DNA of 64,000 nucleotides, taken from assembly GCF_001540865.1 (NCBI RefSeq), contig NC_033629.1:9008274-9072273 (forward strand), given 5' to 3'. This document shows positions 1-11,800 of the stretch, piece by piece. The stretch is from Ananas comosus. Lineage: Eukaryota; Streptophyta; Magnoliopsida; Poales; Bromeliaceae. The position numbers were made by a program, and so were the translations under genes. The notes beneath the pieces are model-generated. The model searched no databases and was not told where the DNA came from. It saw only the letters and a list, made by a program, of their open reading frames with translations. Positions within the stretch are counted from its first letter, which is position 1; every line of letters begins with the position of its first letter.

Positions 1-322
1 AACTTCAAATTGATAATCGGCACCGTTGAAATTGATCTACACAATTAGAAATGTTTAGAAACCAAATTTTGTAATATTTAAAAATCATTATCAAGTTCAT
101 CTTAAGAGTTAAAAAATGAACGGTCATAAATGAATAACCTTCTTAAAATAGAGGTTAGACTTTCTCAATTCATAATCAGAGTTATCAAACATTATCTAAA
201 TAGTATAAAGAATTTTCTATCAAAAATTCAAGCAATTTGGATTGCTCTACACCGTTAAACAAGCAAACGGCTCATACAGGCCGTAAAAAATTGTCGATTT
301 TACGACACTTTGATCACTATGT
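1..322 (+). repeat. Left half of a split MITE (TA-type family)
   Basis: This stretch aligns by eye over its whole length with the complete copy at 62134-62700 (shared blocks such as GAAATGTTTAGAAACCAAAT and TAAAATAGAGGTTA). It stops exactly where the Sirevirus LTR starts. The matching right half resumes at 13483. The outer left terminus lies before the window. Bases 318-322 (TATGT) are the left target duplication of the Sirevirus; the right copy at 13478-13482 is CATGT, one mismatch. Confidence 0.85.
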
Positions 323-1669
323 TGTTGGCCTAGTGGCCCTAATCTTTTATTAGATTTTGATGATAACAAATAATTACGATTATTGGACTAATTCTTTATC
401 TTGAGTTTTTATGTTTTAAATCTTTATATCTTCAAAAAGGACCCAAGATGGGCAATCTTCTAGCACCGAGCCTCACCACTTGAAGCTATATCTGCTTCCT
501 TTGTCAAAACAAACTCACTCTCTCTGTTCTTTATTTGATGCTCTATTAGAGTGAGAAATTTTGAGCTAAGTTTAAGACTATTCATCTTATCACCTTATAG
601 ATCACTTAAACATTTTCTAACTTTTGATTAGGTGCATAGGATTTTTAAATATTCAAAAAAACTGCTCAAATTCTGTGTTCTGTCAAGTTGCGATTTCTGG
701 ACGCTGTTCCGGGCGCCCTAAAGTGGATCCGAATCTCATGAGATTTTTTGGATCCTGCCTGTTTGCTGTTTGGGTGGTCCAGAAACTTCTTTACCGGATC
801 TGGTCGCCCGAATTTCAGTTTAGGGCGACCGAAAGTGTTTGACTTGACAGGTTGCGTATCAGTCCAAAAAGTTCTGACGCAGGCGGCCCGCGCGTTGAAA
901 ATCTGGGCACCCACATCTTCTGGAAGCCCAAAATGATCCCGAATCCAGAAAAATCCGACTGTCAGAAAAATTTGTCCCTCGAGATCTGGGCGCCCACAAT
1001 TTCTGACGGCCCAAATCCAGAGGAAGCGGCGCGTGTCAGAAAAGCTGTTCCTCGTGTTCTGGGCGCCCACAACTTTTGATGGCCCGAACATACAAAGTCA
1101 AGAAAAGCGGCGCACGTAGTCTAACAGGCAGCTGGCGTGCACAACTTCTGGGCGCCCGGAAACAGGTTTAGGGCGCCCGGAAACAGGTTTAGGGCGCCCG
1201 AAAGTACAACGGACAAAAGTTGCCCGAGGCTATAAATAGATGGTATTGAGGCCTTTCTCAGCAGCAACTAGATAGTTCATTTTGAGCTTAAAAATTCAGT
1301 GTCTCTAATACTCTTAGCTCTCAATTCTCTTTATACTTGAGTGAAATTTGTAGTGAGATTTAATCTTGTAAAAATAGAGAAAATCAAAGTCTTGAAGCTT
1401 GAAAAGAAGAAGGAGTTGGTGTGAAGGCTTGGTGCTTGCCCGCAAAAGCATCATCTAGTGGAGATCCAACATTCTCTAGTATTGAGAAGTTGGCGGGGAC
1501 GTAGGCAAAGTGCTGAACCTCGAAACAAATTGATTGTGTGCTTTTGAGTTTGCATTTCTTTAAACTTCTCACTTTTATTTGCATCGGATCTTTAATTTGC
1601 TTGATTATTTGGATTTTTATTTTAGAAACCTAATTCACCCCCCCTCTTAGGTTGCCATTTTGATCCTCA
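323..1669 (+). repeat. Sirevirus 5' LTR (1347 bp)
   Basis: It runs from TGTTGGCCTAG to TTTTGATCCTCA and is repeated as the 3' LTR (8210-8867 plus 12809-13477). The two copies differ by scattered substitutions and by one extra ~21 bp GGGCGCCCGGAAACAGGTTTA unit present only here (about 1150-1195). The U3 part contains about nine near-copies of a GGGCGCCC palindrome between 705 and 1205, upstream of a TATA box at 1231. Confidence 0.93.
1231..1238 (+). promoter_or_regulatory. TATA box of the Sirevirus 5' LTR
   Basis: TATAAATA sits about 25 bp downstream of the last GGGCGCCC motif and is conserved in the 3' LTR (13042-13049). Transcription would start near 1260, inside GCAGCAACTAG. Confidence 0.75.
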
Positions 1670-1671
1670 AT

Positions 1672-1683
1672 TGGTATCAGAGC
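1672..1683 (+). other. Primer binding site (initiator tRNA-Met)
   Basis: TGGTATCAGAGC begins two bases after the LTR end. It is complementary to the 3' end of plant initiator tRNA-Met, the usual primer for copia elements. Confidence 0.9.
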
Positions 1684-1720
1684 GAGGTCTCACATTATTT
1701 AGATTAAAATCTAAGTGAGA

Positions 1721-4700
1721 ATGGCATCCACGGGAAAGAATATCGAAGGACAATCTATTGTTCGGCCACCATTTTTTGATGGGACCGATTATCCTTTTTG
1801 GAAGATTAGAATGAAGATATTCTTTCAATCTCTAGATTTTGATATTTGGGATATAATCGAAAGTGGTTATATCGCTCCATCAAAATCAAGAGCGGAATGG
1901 AATGAAGCCGAAAAATTTCGCTTTCAATTGAATGCTAAAGCTATCAATTCATTCCTTTGCGCTCTCAGTAGAGAAGAGTTTCACCGAATCTCTACATGTA
2001 CAACGGCTAAAGAGATTTGGGATAAATTAGAAGTTACTCATGAAGGTACTTCTAGGGTGAAGGAATCTAAAATAAGCATGCTTATGTCAAATTATGAACT
2101 ATTCAAAATGGAGGAAAGTGAATCCATTTCGAATATGTTCACAAGATTTACTAACATTATAAATAGCTTGAAAGCCTTAGGTAAGGATTTTCCTCAATCG
2201 GACTTGGTACGAAAACTTCTTCGTGTACTACCAAGAAGTTGGATACCTAAGGTTACGGCTATCCAAGAAGCTCATGACTTGGACAAAGTAAAAATTGATG
2301 AACTTGTTGGATCACTCATGGCGCATGAACAACGCCTCAAAGAATATGACAACGAAGAGGCTCCTGAGAAAAAGAAAAGCCTTGCACTTAAGGGAGTCAT
2401 TGCTTCCGAGAGTGAAGATGGCGAAGAAGGTTCGAGCGAAGAAATCGCTATGATTTCAAAAAGGCTCGATCGACTAATCAAGAAGCACAACTTGAGGAGA
2501 CCTAAACGAGACGGGTTCAAAGGTGAAGGATTCAAGAAAGGAATCATTTGCTACAATTGTAATAAACCGGGATATTTGAAAAGTGAATGCACTCTTCCAA
2601 ACAAAACTTTTAAGAAAGACAAGAAAAATAAAGCCTTCAATGCACTAAATTGGGACGCCCCCGACGAATCTAGCGATGAGGAATCGGAAAACGAAGTAGC
2701 CCAAATTTGCCTTGAGGAGCAAAGCTCAATCCTATGTCTTATTGCTCTTGAAGATGAGGTGTGTCTCCAATCAAAAGGTGCAAATGACAAATGGTACTTG
2801 GATAGCGGATGCTCAAGACATATGACTTGGGACCAAACCAAGTTTAAATCAATTGAAATGAAAGATGGAGGATTTTTTACTTTTGGAGACAATACTAAAG
2901 GAAAGATCATTGGAATCGGCACAATTGGTAATGAAAAGGTTAATATTTCAAATGTTCTTTTAGTTGATGGTCTTAAGCATAATTTACTAAGCATTAGTCA
3001 ATTATGTGACAAAGGCTATTTTGTTAAATTTGAAACATCTCATTGTAGCATTCTTGATCCATCTATAAATGAGGTAGCTTTTATGGGTTTTAGATCCAAG
3101 AATGTTTACACTGTTGATTTAGGCAAACTCTCACATAAAGGAGAAAAATATTTTTCGGTTCAAATTAACGAATCTTGGCTTTGGCATGGAAGGTTAGCAC
3201 ATGCTAGTATGGATTCTCTTTCAAAACTCTCCAAAAGAAAACTTGTAAAAGGTTTACCTAAAATAGACTATGCCAAAGGTGAAGTTTGCAATGCTTGCGC
3301 TCAAACAAAGCAAGTAAAATCATATTTTAAATCCAAAAATATTGTTTCCACAACTAGGCCTTTGGAATTGATTCATATGGATCTTTTTGTACCAATTGAT
3401 GTCTCTAGCATTGGCAGAAGCAAGTATGTTTTCGTAATTGTTGATGATTACTCAAGATATACTTGGACTTTATTTTTAAGACACAAGTATGATACTTTTA
3501 AATCCTTCAAAGACTTTGTCTATCGTGTTCAAAATAAAAAGAATTGTATAATCTCCAAAATTAGAAGTGATCATGGTGGTGAATTCGAAAATCATAACTT
3601 TGAAAAATTTTGCAATGAATTGGGAATAGAACATTAATTTGCTACCCCTCGAACACCTCAACAAAATGGGGTTGTTGAACGCAAAAATAGATCTCTCCAA
3701 GAAATGGCTAGATCTATATTAATTGAGGGGAAGTTGCCTAAATATTTTTGGGCCGAAGCCGTAAACACAGCTTGCTATATTATGAATCGTGTACTAATTC
3801 GACCAATTCTTGAGAAGACTCCTTTCAAATTATGGCATAATAGAACTCCCAATATTGGTTACTTTAAAATTTTTGGTTGTAAATGTTTCATTTTAAACAC
3901 AAAAGACAAGTTGGAAAAGTTTGATGCTAAATCCAACGAAGCAATATTCTTGGGTTATTCTTCTACTAGTAAAGTTTATCGAGTGTATAATCGACGAACT
4001 TTAATAATAGAGGAAAGTATGCACATTCTCTTTAAAGAATATAAGGGAAAGGATACTTCCTATGAAGATGATCTCTTGACTTTGAAAAGTTAAATATAAA
4101 CTCTACACCCCAAGAAGTTGAACCATCTAAGAAAAGTGAGGAGTTAATCTCTAAAGAGATTGAACCCACTCCCTTACCTAAAGTGTGAAAATTCGCCACT
4201 TATCATCCCAAGGACTCCATCATTGGATATCAAAGTAAAAAAGTCAAGACAAAATCCTCTCTTAGATTACTTTATGACCACTTGACTTTTATATTTCAAA
4301 TTGAACCTAAAAATTTTGTTGAAGCTAGTAATGATGAAAATTGGCTCATTGCGATGCAAGAAGAATTCAACCAATTTGAGAGGAATCAAGTTTGGATGCT
4401 TGTGGAAAGACCGAGTGATCATACCGTTATTGGCACTAAATGGGTTTTCTGAAACAAGCGAGATGAATCCGGTGTTGTGGTTCGAAACAAGGCTAGGCTA
4501 GTGGCCCAAGGTTTCAACCAAATTGAAGGGATTGATTTTGATGAAACATTTGCACCGGTTGCTAGACTTGAAGCTATTCGAATTCTTCTAGCATTTGCCT
4601 CTTATATGAATTTCAAATTATTTCAAATGAATGTAAAAAGTGCTTTCTTAAATGGATACATTTCCGAAGAAGTTTATGTTGAGCAACCACCCGGTTTTGA

Positions 4701-5831
4701 AAAACATAACTTTCTGGATCACGTTTTTAAGCTTTCAAAAGCACTTTACGGTTTAAAACAAGCTCCTAGAGCCTGGTATAAAAGACTTAGCACTTTTCTT
4801 ACTTCAAATAATTTTTCAAGAGGAAAAGTTGACACCACATTATTTATCAAAATTAAGGATAAAGATTTTCTCATTGTACAAATTTATGTGGATGATATTA
4901 TATTTGGTGCTACTAATGAATCTCTTTGTAAAGAATTCTCTAAGCTAATGCAAAATGAGTTTGAAATGAGCATGATGGGCGAGCTCTCATTCTTCCTTGG
5001 ACTCCAAGTTAAACAAATGAAAGATGGAATATTCATCAATCAAGCCAAGTATGCAAAAGACCTAATCAAAAGATTTGGCTTGGAAAGCTCAAAAGAGACG
5101 AACACTCCAATGAGTGCCTCAACTAAACTTGACAAGGATGAAAAAGGCAAGGATGTTGATATCAAACTCTACCGAGGTATGATTGGCAGTTTACTTTATC
5201 TTACCGCGAGTCGGCCGGACATTATGTTTAGTGTTTGCTTGTGTGCTCGGTTTCAAGCTCAACCTAAGGAGTCACACTTAGTGGCTGTAAAGAGAATTCT
5301 TAGATATGTTAAAGGGACTCTCAACTTAGGGTTATGGTATCCCAAGGGCACTAATTTTAATCTCATTGGCTTTTCAGATGCCGACTTTGCCGGATGCAAA
5401 GTTGATCGGAAAAGTACGAGTGGGACTTGTCAATTTCTTGGTCACTCCTTAGTCTCATGGTCTTCGAAAAAGCAAAATTCGGTTGCACTTTCAACCGCCG
5501 AAGCCGAATATATCACGGCGGGTTGTTGTTGTGCACAGTTTTATGGATGAAACAAACCCTTGAGGACTTTGGAGTACATCAAAAACAAGTTCCAATCAAA
5601 TGTGATAATACTAGTGCCATCAACATATCTAGAAATCCTATTCAACATTCTAGAACTAAACACATTGAAATTAGACATTATTTTATTAGAGATCATATTC
5701 AAAACGAAGATGTCATTATAGAATTTGTGGACACTCATAATCAATTAGCGGACATTTTTACTAAACCACTTAGTGAGGATAGGTTCACTCAACTTAGAAG
5801 AGAATTGGGAATGATTGATTTATCTGCTTGA
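1721..5831 (+). pseudogene. Sirevirus gag-pol polyprotein, broken
   Basis: The first ATG after the PBS is at 1721. Order: UBN2-type gag (residues ~1-275), one CCHC zinc knuckle near residue 277 whose histidine is replaced by tyrosine, protease with the DSG motif (~2800), integrase HHCC region (WHGRLAH at ~3182) and catalytic core (~3370-3700), RT with YVDD (~4885-4900), and RNase H ending near 5831. Breaks: in-frame TAA at 3635; a frameshift near 4090; TGA at 4186; TGA at 4450, which looks like a CGA-to-TGA transition; and a one-base insertion near 5538 inside RNase H. All pieces otherwise follow one another in the expected order. The remaining open segments are 1721-3637, about 3638-4093, 4477-5550 and the tail to 5831. 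Expression as a functional polyprotein is very unlikely. Confidence 0.92.
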
Positions 5832-6513
5832 TTTTCTCTTTTTGATTGACTGTTATTTTGTCTTTATTTTTGCCTTGCATTTTATTTTTTTTGGAAACAC
5901 CTTTTGCTTTGTGCAAATTCCGGACGGAAATTTTCGGTCGCCCAAAAATTTTCGGGCGCCCGAAACATGCGTTGACTACAGTGCCTCGTCTGACCGACCT
6001 AATGGGTTAACGGGTTTCGGATCCGGGCGACCACTCGGTTCGCACCCGCGCCCGAAAACCCGCTTTGACCGCCGCGCCACTTTGACCGCCCTGGCGGGTT
6101 ACCGGATTCCAGATCCGGGCAACCGATCCGACCCGCACTTCCGCCCGAAACCCGCTAGCGAGGCCCCCTTGTCGTCCCAGCCACCCGAGCCCTCTTTTTC
6201 ATTTTTTTTTTCTTTCTCCTCCCAGTCCGGTCGCCCACTTCCTGCGCCTAGCCCGCATCAGATCCGCCTAAAACTCCTCCAAAACTCAGATTTCCTCTCC
6301 TTCCTCTTCAATCTGTGGTATTTCTTCTCCATTTTTTTTCTTTACAAACTGATATCCCTAATCTTGCTTTTATTTTTATTTTTTTTACAGATTTCTTGTA
6401 CTTTGTGCAACATAATCCTTTTCTCTACCTAGATCTACATCATTTCATCTTAAATCTTGCATTTTGTCATCTTTTGCATAAACCCCTACGATTGTTAACC
6501 TCTAATTATTTTT

Positions 6514-6560
<47 letters not shown>

Positions 6561-6562
6561 AA
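5832..6562 (+). other. Sirevirus spacer between pol and the third ORF
   Basis: No credible gene. The first 300 bp are GC-rich and repeat the LTR vocabulary (TCGGGCGCCCGAAAC near 5952). They also contain a diverged tandem duplication of about 80 bp (about 5990-6066 and 6084-6155), both copies running from a GACCG-rich start through GATCCGGGC to CGCCCGAAA-CCCGC. Pyrimidine-rich sequence follows, then a (TA)n array at 6520-6557 that ends six bases before the next ATG. Confidence 0.6.
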
Positions 6563-7795
6563 ATGCCTAGAACTAAAAATGCATCAAGGGGCCCTTCACA
6601 TAGAGATTATCAAAATGAAGATTTTGATGCTTTTAACTTTATATTTAGAGATGCTCAAGATAAATTTCTTTTAGGCCGTTCCGTTCAACCTTGCCGTAAC
6701 ATTCATCATCTAAATTTTGATTGTTATGAACTTTTGGATAAGCTCACACAAGTTGGTTGGGATTTTTTTGTTCAAAATTCGCGACCTTTTTATCCGGACC
6801 TAATTAGGACTTTTTATGCAAATGCCACTTTTAATTCCGAATTTACTACTATTACTTCCCAGTACCGGGGACGTGTTTTTGCCATTACTTCTATCCTTCT
6901 TTACACCGTTTTAAACATTCCAAATGACGGCGTTTGCTACTACCAAACCAACACTTTGAACTTTCCTGCATTTTCTGAGGCGCAACTACGCAATCATTTT
7001 CTTTGTGAAGATTCTACTTCACGAGAAGATTGCTCCCATCTTTCCTTTCCTCACCGCCTCGCCCACTTTTTACCTACTAAAGTAGTTCTTCCTCGAGACG
7101 GTCACCACACCGCTGTTCAAAAAATGAATCTTTTTCTACTTTATCATCTATTTGCGGGAATCTGGGTTAATTTGGGGTATATCATCATTCGCCACATGGC
7201 CGTCGCCGCTTCTCATCCCTCGCGCTCACTTCCATATGGCTCTTTGCTCACCGCCGTCCTCGAGTTCATGTCGTTTGATCTTTCCGACGTGAGGCCGATG
7301 AAGTACCCTTCCGCCATTTCTACCGCCACTTTTTCCACCCTAGGCTTCAAGAGAAATCGTCATGGCATTTGGGTAAGAAAGCATGTGATTGATTCGCCGA
7401 GCGAGCATAGTGATGACAATACCGACGCCGAGGATGATCCTATGCCTTATGAGCCGCCAGCTCGAGCGCCTTCTCCACCAGTTGAGCCGCCACCTCGAGC
7501 GCCTTCTCCACCTTTTGAGCCACCACCTGTTGTGCCTCCGCCTTATGCTCCTCCTCCTATGGATTTTCAAGACCAAGTTTTTAATCGACTAGATATGATG
7601 GAAGAGCATATGCACACTTTACAGACAGACGTTTCCGGCATCAAGGCATACATGGACTCTCTCTTTGGACCTTCTAGTGCCTTTTATGCCGCATATGGAC
7701 CCCACGTTGATCGACCATCATCCTCCACTATGCCTCCACCGGTTTCGCCCACGGGTCATGAGGATGATGATGAAGAGGATGAAAATGATGACTAG
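6563..7795 (+). CDS. Sirevirus third ORF (410 aa), plant transposon-protein type
   Basis: An intact 410-codon frame lies between pol and the 3' LTR, where SIRE-lineage elements carry an additional ORF often called env-like. Residues ~1-270 form a globular region with a conserved-looking centre (FYANATFNSEFTT, then LGYIIIRHM near residue 210). It resembles the putative plant transposon-protein domain found in such ORFs. Residues ~290-340 are proline-rich (repeated PPxRAPSPPxEPP), 345-375 look like a short coiled coil, and the C-terminus is strongly acidic. I see no signal peptide or membrane span, so a surface-protein role is not supported here. The ATG directly follows a (TA)n array. The frame stays open although pol in the same element is broken five times. 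Function is unknown. Confidence 0.72.
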   Translation: MPRTKNASRGPSHRDYQNEDFDAFNFIFRDAQDKFLLGRSVQPCRNIHHLNFDCYELLDKLTQVGWDFFVQNSRPFYPDLIRTFYANATFNSEFTTITSQYRGRVFAITSILLYTVLNIPNDGVCYYQTNTLNFPAFSEAQLRNHFLCEDSTSREDCSHLSFPHRLAHFLPTKVVLPRDGHHTAVQKMNLFLLYHLFAGIWVNLGYIIIRHMAVAASHPSRSLPYGSLLTAVLEFMSFDLSDVRPMKYPSAISTATFSTLGFKRNRHGIWVRKHVIDSPSEHSDDNTDAEDDPMPYEPPARAPSPPVEPPPRAPSPPFEPPPVVPPPYAPPPMDFQDQVFNRLDMMEEHMHTLQTDVSGIKAYMDSLFGPSSAFYAAYGPHVDRPSSSTMPPPVSPTGHEDDDEEDENDD

Positions 7796-8209
7796 CTCTA
7801 TTTTACTTCTTTATGCTTTCTTTTATGCTATTTCTATGCTATATCTTATGCTTCATCACTTTTTGCCAGTCTCCGTTATATTTCTTTTTGTTGATGACAA
7901 AGGGGGAGACTTTGTGATGTGATATATATTATGCTGCACTTGTGATATATGAACCTCGTTTGTGCTGCACTTGTGATATATGAACCTTGATTATATTTTG
8001 TGCTTACTTGGTTATTATTTTTATATATGAACCTTGATTATATTTTGTGCTTACTTGGTTATTATTTTTTTTCTGATATATGCTATGCCTATGATTGTGT
8101 TATATACTTGTTAAATATATGCATATATTTAGGGGGAGTATTATACTCTTTTGCTCTCTACTCATTTGAATATTATCACATTATTTGTCATCATCAAAAA
8201 GGGGGAGAT
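7796..8209 (+). other. Sirevirus 3' region with multiple polypurine tracts
   Basis: Three GGGGGAG tracts occur: CAAAGGGGGAGACT near 7899, TTAGGGGGAGTA near 8130, and the terminal AAAAAGGGGGAGA at 8196-8208 directly before the LTR. Reiterated tracts are characteristic of Sireviruses. A ~45 bp tandem duplication (TATATGAACCTTGATTATAT plus following bases) lies at about 7977-8070. Confidence 0.8.
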
Positions 8210-8867
8210 TGTTGGCCTAGTGGCCCTAATCTTTTATTAGATTTTAATGATAACAAATAATTACGATTATTGGACTAATTCTTTATCTTGAGTTTTTGTG
8301 TTTTAGATCTTTATATCTTAAAAAAGGACTCAAGATGGGCAATCTTCTAGCACCGAGCCTCACCACTTGAAGCTATATCTGCTTCCTTTATCAAAAAGAC
8401 AAACTCACTCTCTCTATTCTTTATTTGATGCTCTATTAGAGTGAAAAATTTTGAGCTAAGTTTAAAACTATTCATCTTATCACCTTATAGACCACTTAAA
8501 CATTTTCTAAATTTTGATTAGGTGCATAGGATTTTTAAATATTCAAAAAAACTGTTCAAATTCTGTGTTCTGTCAAGTTGCGATTTCTGGACCCTGTTCC
8601 GGGCGCCCTAAAGTGGATCCGAATCTCATGAGATTTTTTGGATCCTGCCTGTTTGTTGTTCGAGTGGTCCAGAAACTTCTTTACCGGATATGGTCGCCCG
8701 AATTTCAGTTTAGGGTTACCGAAAGTGTTTGACTTGACAGGTTGCATATCAGCCCAAAAAGTTCTGACGCAGGTGGCGCGCGCGTTGAAAATCTGGGCAC
8801 CCACATCTTCTGGAAGCCCAAAATGATCCCGAATCTACGAAAATTCGGCTGTCAGAAAAAGTTGTCT
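8210..8867 (+). repeat. Sirevirus 3' LTR, first part
   Basis: It matches 323-965 of the 5' LTR. It is interrupted after GTTGTCT by a foreign LTR; the rest resumes at 12804. Bases 8863-8867 (TGTCT) are the left target duplication of the insert. Confidence 0.93.
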
Positions 8868-11800
8868 TGTAAGGACTGAGATTTTTGCAGAGTAGCTAAA
8901 CTCTCAATTGACGATGTTTTTGTATGTAATTTAATTACAAAGGTACTCATCAAGTTTCGGGAGAAAACAAGTTAAATCGGAGATTCTACGTGATTTCCAA
9001 GTTTCACTTAAAGTGAATAGTAACTCGGTTTTCCGGAAAAGCCACGGTGTGAAGTTGGCTTCAGGCTCGTACCAGACTCTGTTCATAGCAATCCAATAGC
9101 TCGTTTCGACCGGTTCAATTATTTTGGAACTAATGGCGCTGACGGATTTTGAGTTTGACGCACGGATTTCGAGAAAATCTGAAAATACGTGTCTTATATG
9201 TATTTTGTGTGTAGTTTCTTTTGTTGTAGAGGTGGATCAAGTTTCGTCGCGAATCCGTGATCAATCGAGGCGAAACGAAATCGTAACTTTGTTGTTTCTT
9301 TTGTGCTGATCGCACTGGTGCGATCCGTTCGCAAATCTGACGGACGGATCTGCGGAGATCGCACTTTGATCGAGGAGAGGTCGGCGATGGCAAAAAGGTA
9401 TTTTTGCAAATGCCGCGACATTTTATGTACCGTTTTGCGTGAGATCGCACGTGGAGGGCTACTCGTGTGTTTTACACGCATTGTGGAGGACTTAGTTTAA
9501 AATATTGAGTTTTCGTGGGTCTTTCCACAATTTGAGTTTTATATATATATTTGGTTCCTAGGGTTTCTACTAGAAACCCTAACCCTAGCCACCTAATTAG
9601 CCCTCAGCCACCTTCGCCTCGCTCCCCTACCCTAGCCGCTCACCCCGACTGCCGCTGGCTGAACCCCGGCCGCCGCCGAGCCATCATCTTCCTCTCTCTT
9701 CATCTCTCTCCATCTCTCTCTTTCTCTCGGGTTAGAGCCAGGACGAGGCTGCATGGCCTCCAGGCCCTTCGCCGGCGTCGCCCCGACCCCGTCGGAGTGT
9801 TCCCCGTCGGCCACCGCCACCCCGAGCGCCGCCGCCGCTGTCCTGTAGCCGCCTATAGCCTTCTAGCCCGAGCCCAGGCCGAGGCAAGCCTGCGTCCCTT
9901 TCCTCTGCGCCGCCGCCACCGTGGACCACCCCGGCCGACTTCCCGGAGCCCCGGCGTACCTCCCCGCCGACCGCTGCCGCCCCGGAGCGCCGCCGCGCCG
10001 CGCTAAAGCCGCCTCAGGCAGCTAGAGCGAGCACAGGCCGAGGTCAGCTCGTAGCTTCCTCCTCGCGCCGCCGCCGCTCGGGCTCGCACCCGAGGCACCC
10101 CTCCGGCCTCCTGAAACCCGCCGCCGCCGCCGCCGTCCCGGAGCTTCCCGACCGCCGCCGTGGCCGCCATTGCTATGGAACCCGAGCTTTAGTTCGTGCG
10201 GGCTGAGCTTGCTCCACCGACATCGCCGCAGCTCCCCGCCGCCAACTGAGGTGAGCCTCGTACTCCTTACCTCCCCCGCACCCATCCCTGTCCAGCGCGT
10301 GCCTCGCCGTGCCGCTGGAAGCCGGCCGGCGCAAGTTTGATCCGGCCAAGCCCGAATTAGGGCTTAGTTGAGTGGTTTTCTGTTGTGAGCTTCCCGAGCC
10401 TCCCCTTTCTCTACGGAAGGGAGCACGATGATCATGGAAAATTTCTGATCATCGTGCTCACCTTGGTTTCTGTCGGGAAGGCCCCGTTCCACTGTTTCGG
10501 CGATGTCGACCCTATAGAGCCTTTTTGGCTACGATTTCTAGTTTGCGCGCGTTTCTCCGACGATTCGAAGCTGTCCTGATGCTTCCGGAGGTGAGCACGG
10601 TGATCTTCGGTCAGTGCCGATCACAGTGCTCACCTCACTTTGAATCAACAGAGTCCGGTTAGTCCTGTTCGGTGCGATTTTCCCCGACTGCGCGTTGTTC
10701 GCAGAACTTCGGGTTGCTCCCGCGCCACCCACAGTGAGCCGATGTGCTCCGGACCATGAGCACGGCCTCCGGCACATAGAGACCTGTTGGTACGTGTCTC
10801 GGTGGACCTTGAAAGTCCTCGGTTTGCATGAACGAGCCATGTTATCGCCCGATTTACATAAAATATTAGGATTTTATGTAAATACAAGGGCTTTTGTGCA
10901 ATTGTGCACCTTGTAGCTACTGTGGGCAGTGTGTAGGCATGTGTGGTGACCTCTGGACTGATTGTCCATGATTCGTTAGCTTTTGCGGAAATCGAAGAGT
11001 CGATTTCAGTGCGTTTTTCGGCGAAATCCGCCGAAAAAATGCGGTTTCGGTTCGGATTTCTTCCGACGTGGTTTGGTTGTCCTGTAAATTGTCGCTGAGC
11101 CTTGTTGGCTGGTCACCATCATCACATTGTGGGTTCGGTGATGACGAGTGAGCGACGGTGGGTTCCGGTGTCGAAATAGACACTTCCGGGAATCCGGATT
11201 CGAACAATTATCCAACGATAATTATTGAGTTGTGTTACATTGTGTTTCCTGCCAAGACATTAAAATTGGTGTGTTTTGTGGCAGCGGGTGACTCGTGGTA
11301 CGAGTCGGTGAGTTTTGGGACACTTAGTGGGTCCCGACGGCGTCCCAGTGTGGTTCTCGGGACTTTCGGTGAGTTACGGTGATTGGTTTTGGGAAACTGA
11401 TTACAGGGATCTTTTGTGGAGGTTTGTGAGATTGTGTACTTCAGGTTAGTGGGTTGGATACTGACTTAGTGGATCTTCGTAGGTCCGGTCGACTTGTGTG
11501 CATCCAGGTTTTCCGACGCGACAGTGACAGGTGGGTACTTCGATCCGATGCTGGTACAGTGGTGCACGCTCGGTGATGGTTTCTTACCCTTACTCTTCTG
11601 TTGTTACTATTGCATAGTATATTTTGAGCCTTGCACCCATGATTATTCCAGTATACTCTACTCGTTGTTTGCATGCTTAGTATTCTTAGTAGGAGTAGAG
11701 TAGTTCTATATATATGCATATCTGTTGATCTGGTTGATCGTGGTTCGGCGTGGTACGCCCTTGTTTCTGGCTTCGGCCTAGGCACCGGCTTCAACCGGTT

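Noticed and set aside
5815..6432. 205-aa frame between Sirevirus pol and the third ORF
   Set aside because: It begins inside the RNase H tail, crosses LTR-like palindromes and poly-T and has no conserved motif.
9551..10285. Open frames in the GC-rich part of the solo LTR (both strands, up to 151 aa)
   Set aside because: Several frames are open at once, amino-acid content is Arg/Pro/Ala-rich as expected from CCG periodicity, and the region lies inside an LTR with target duplications.
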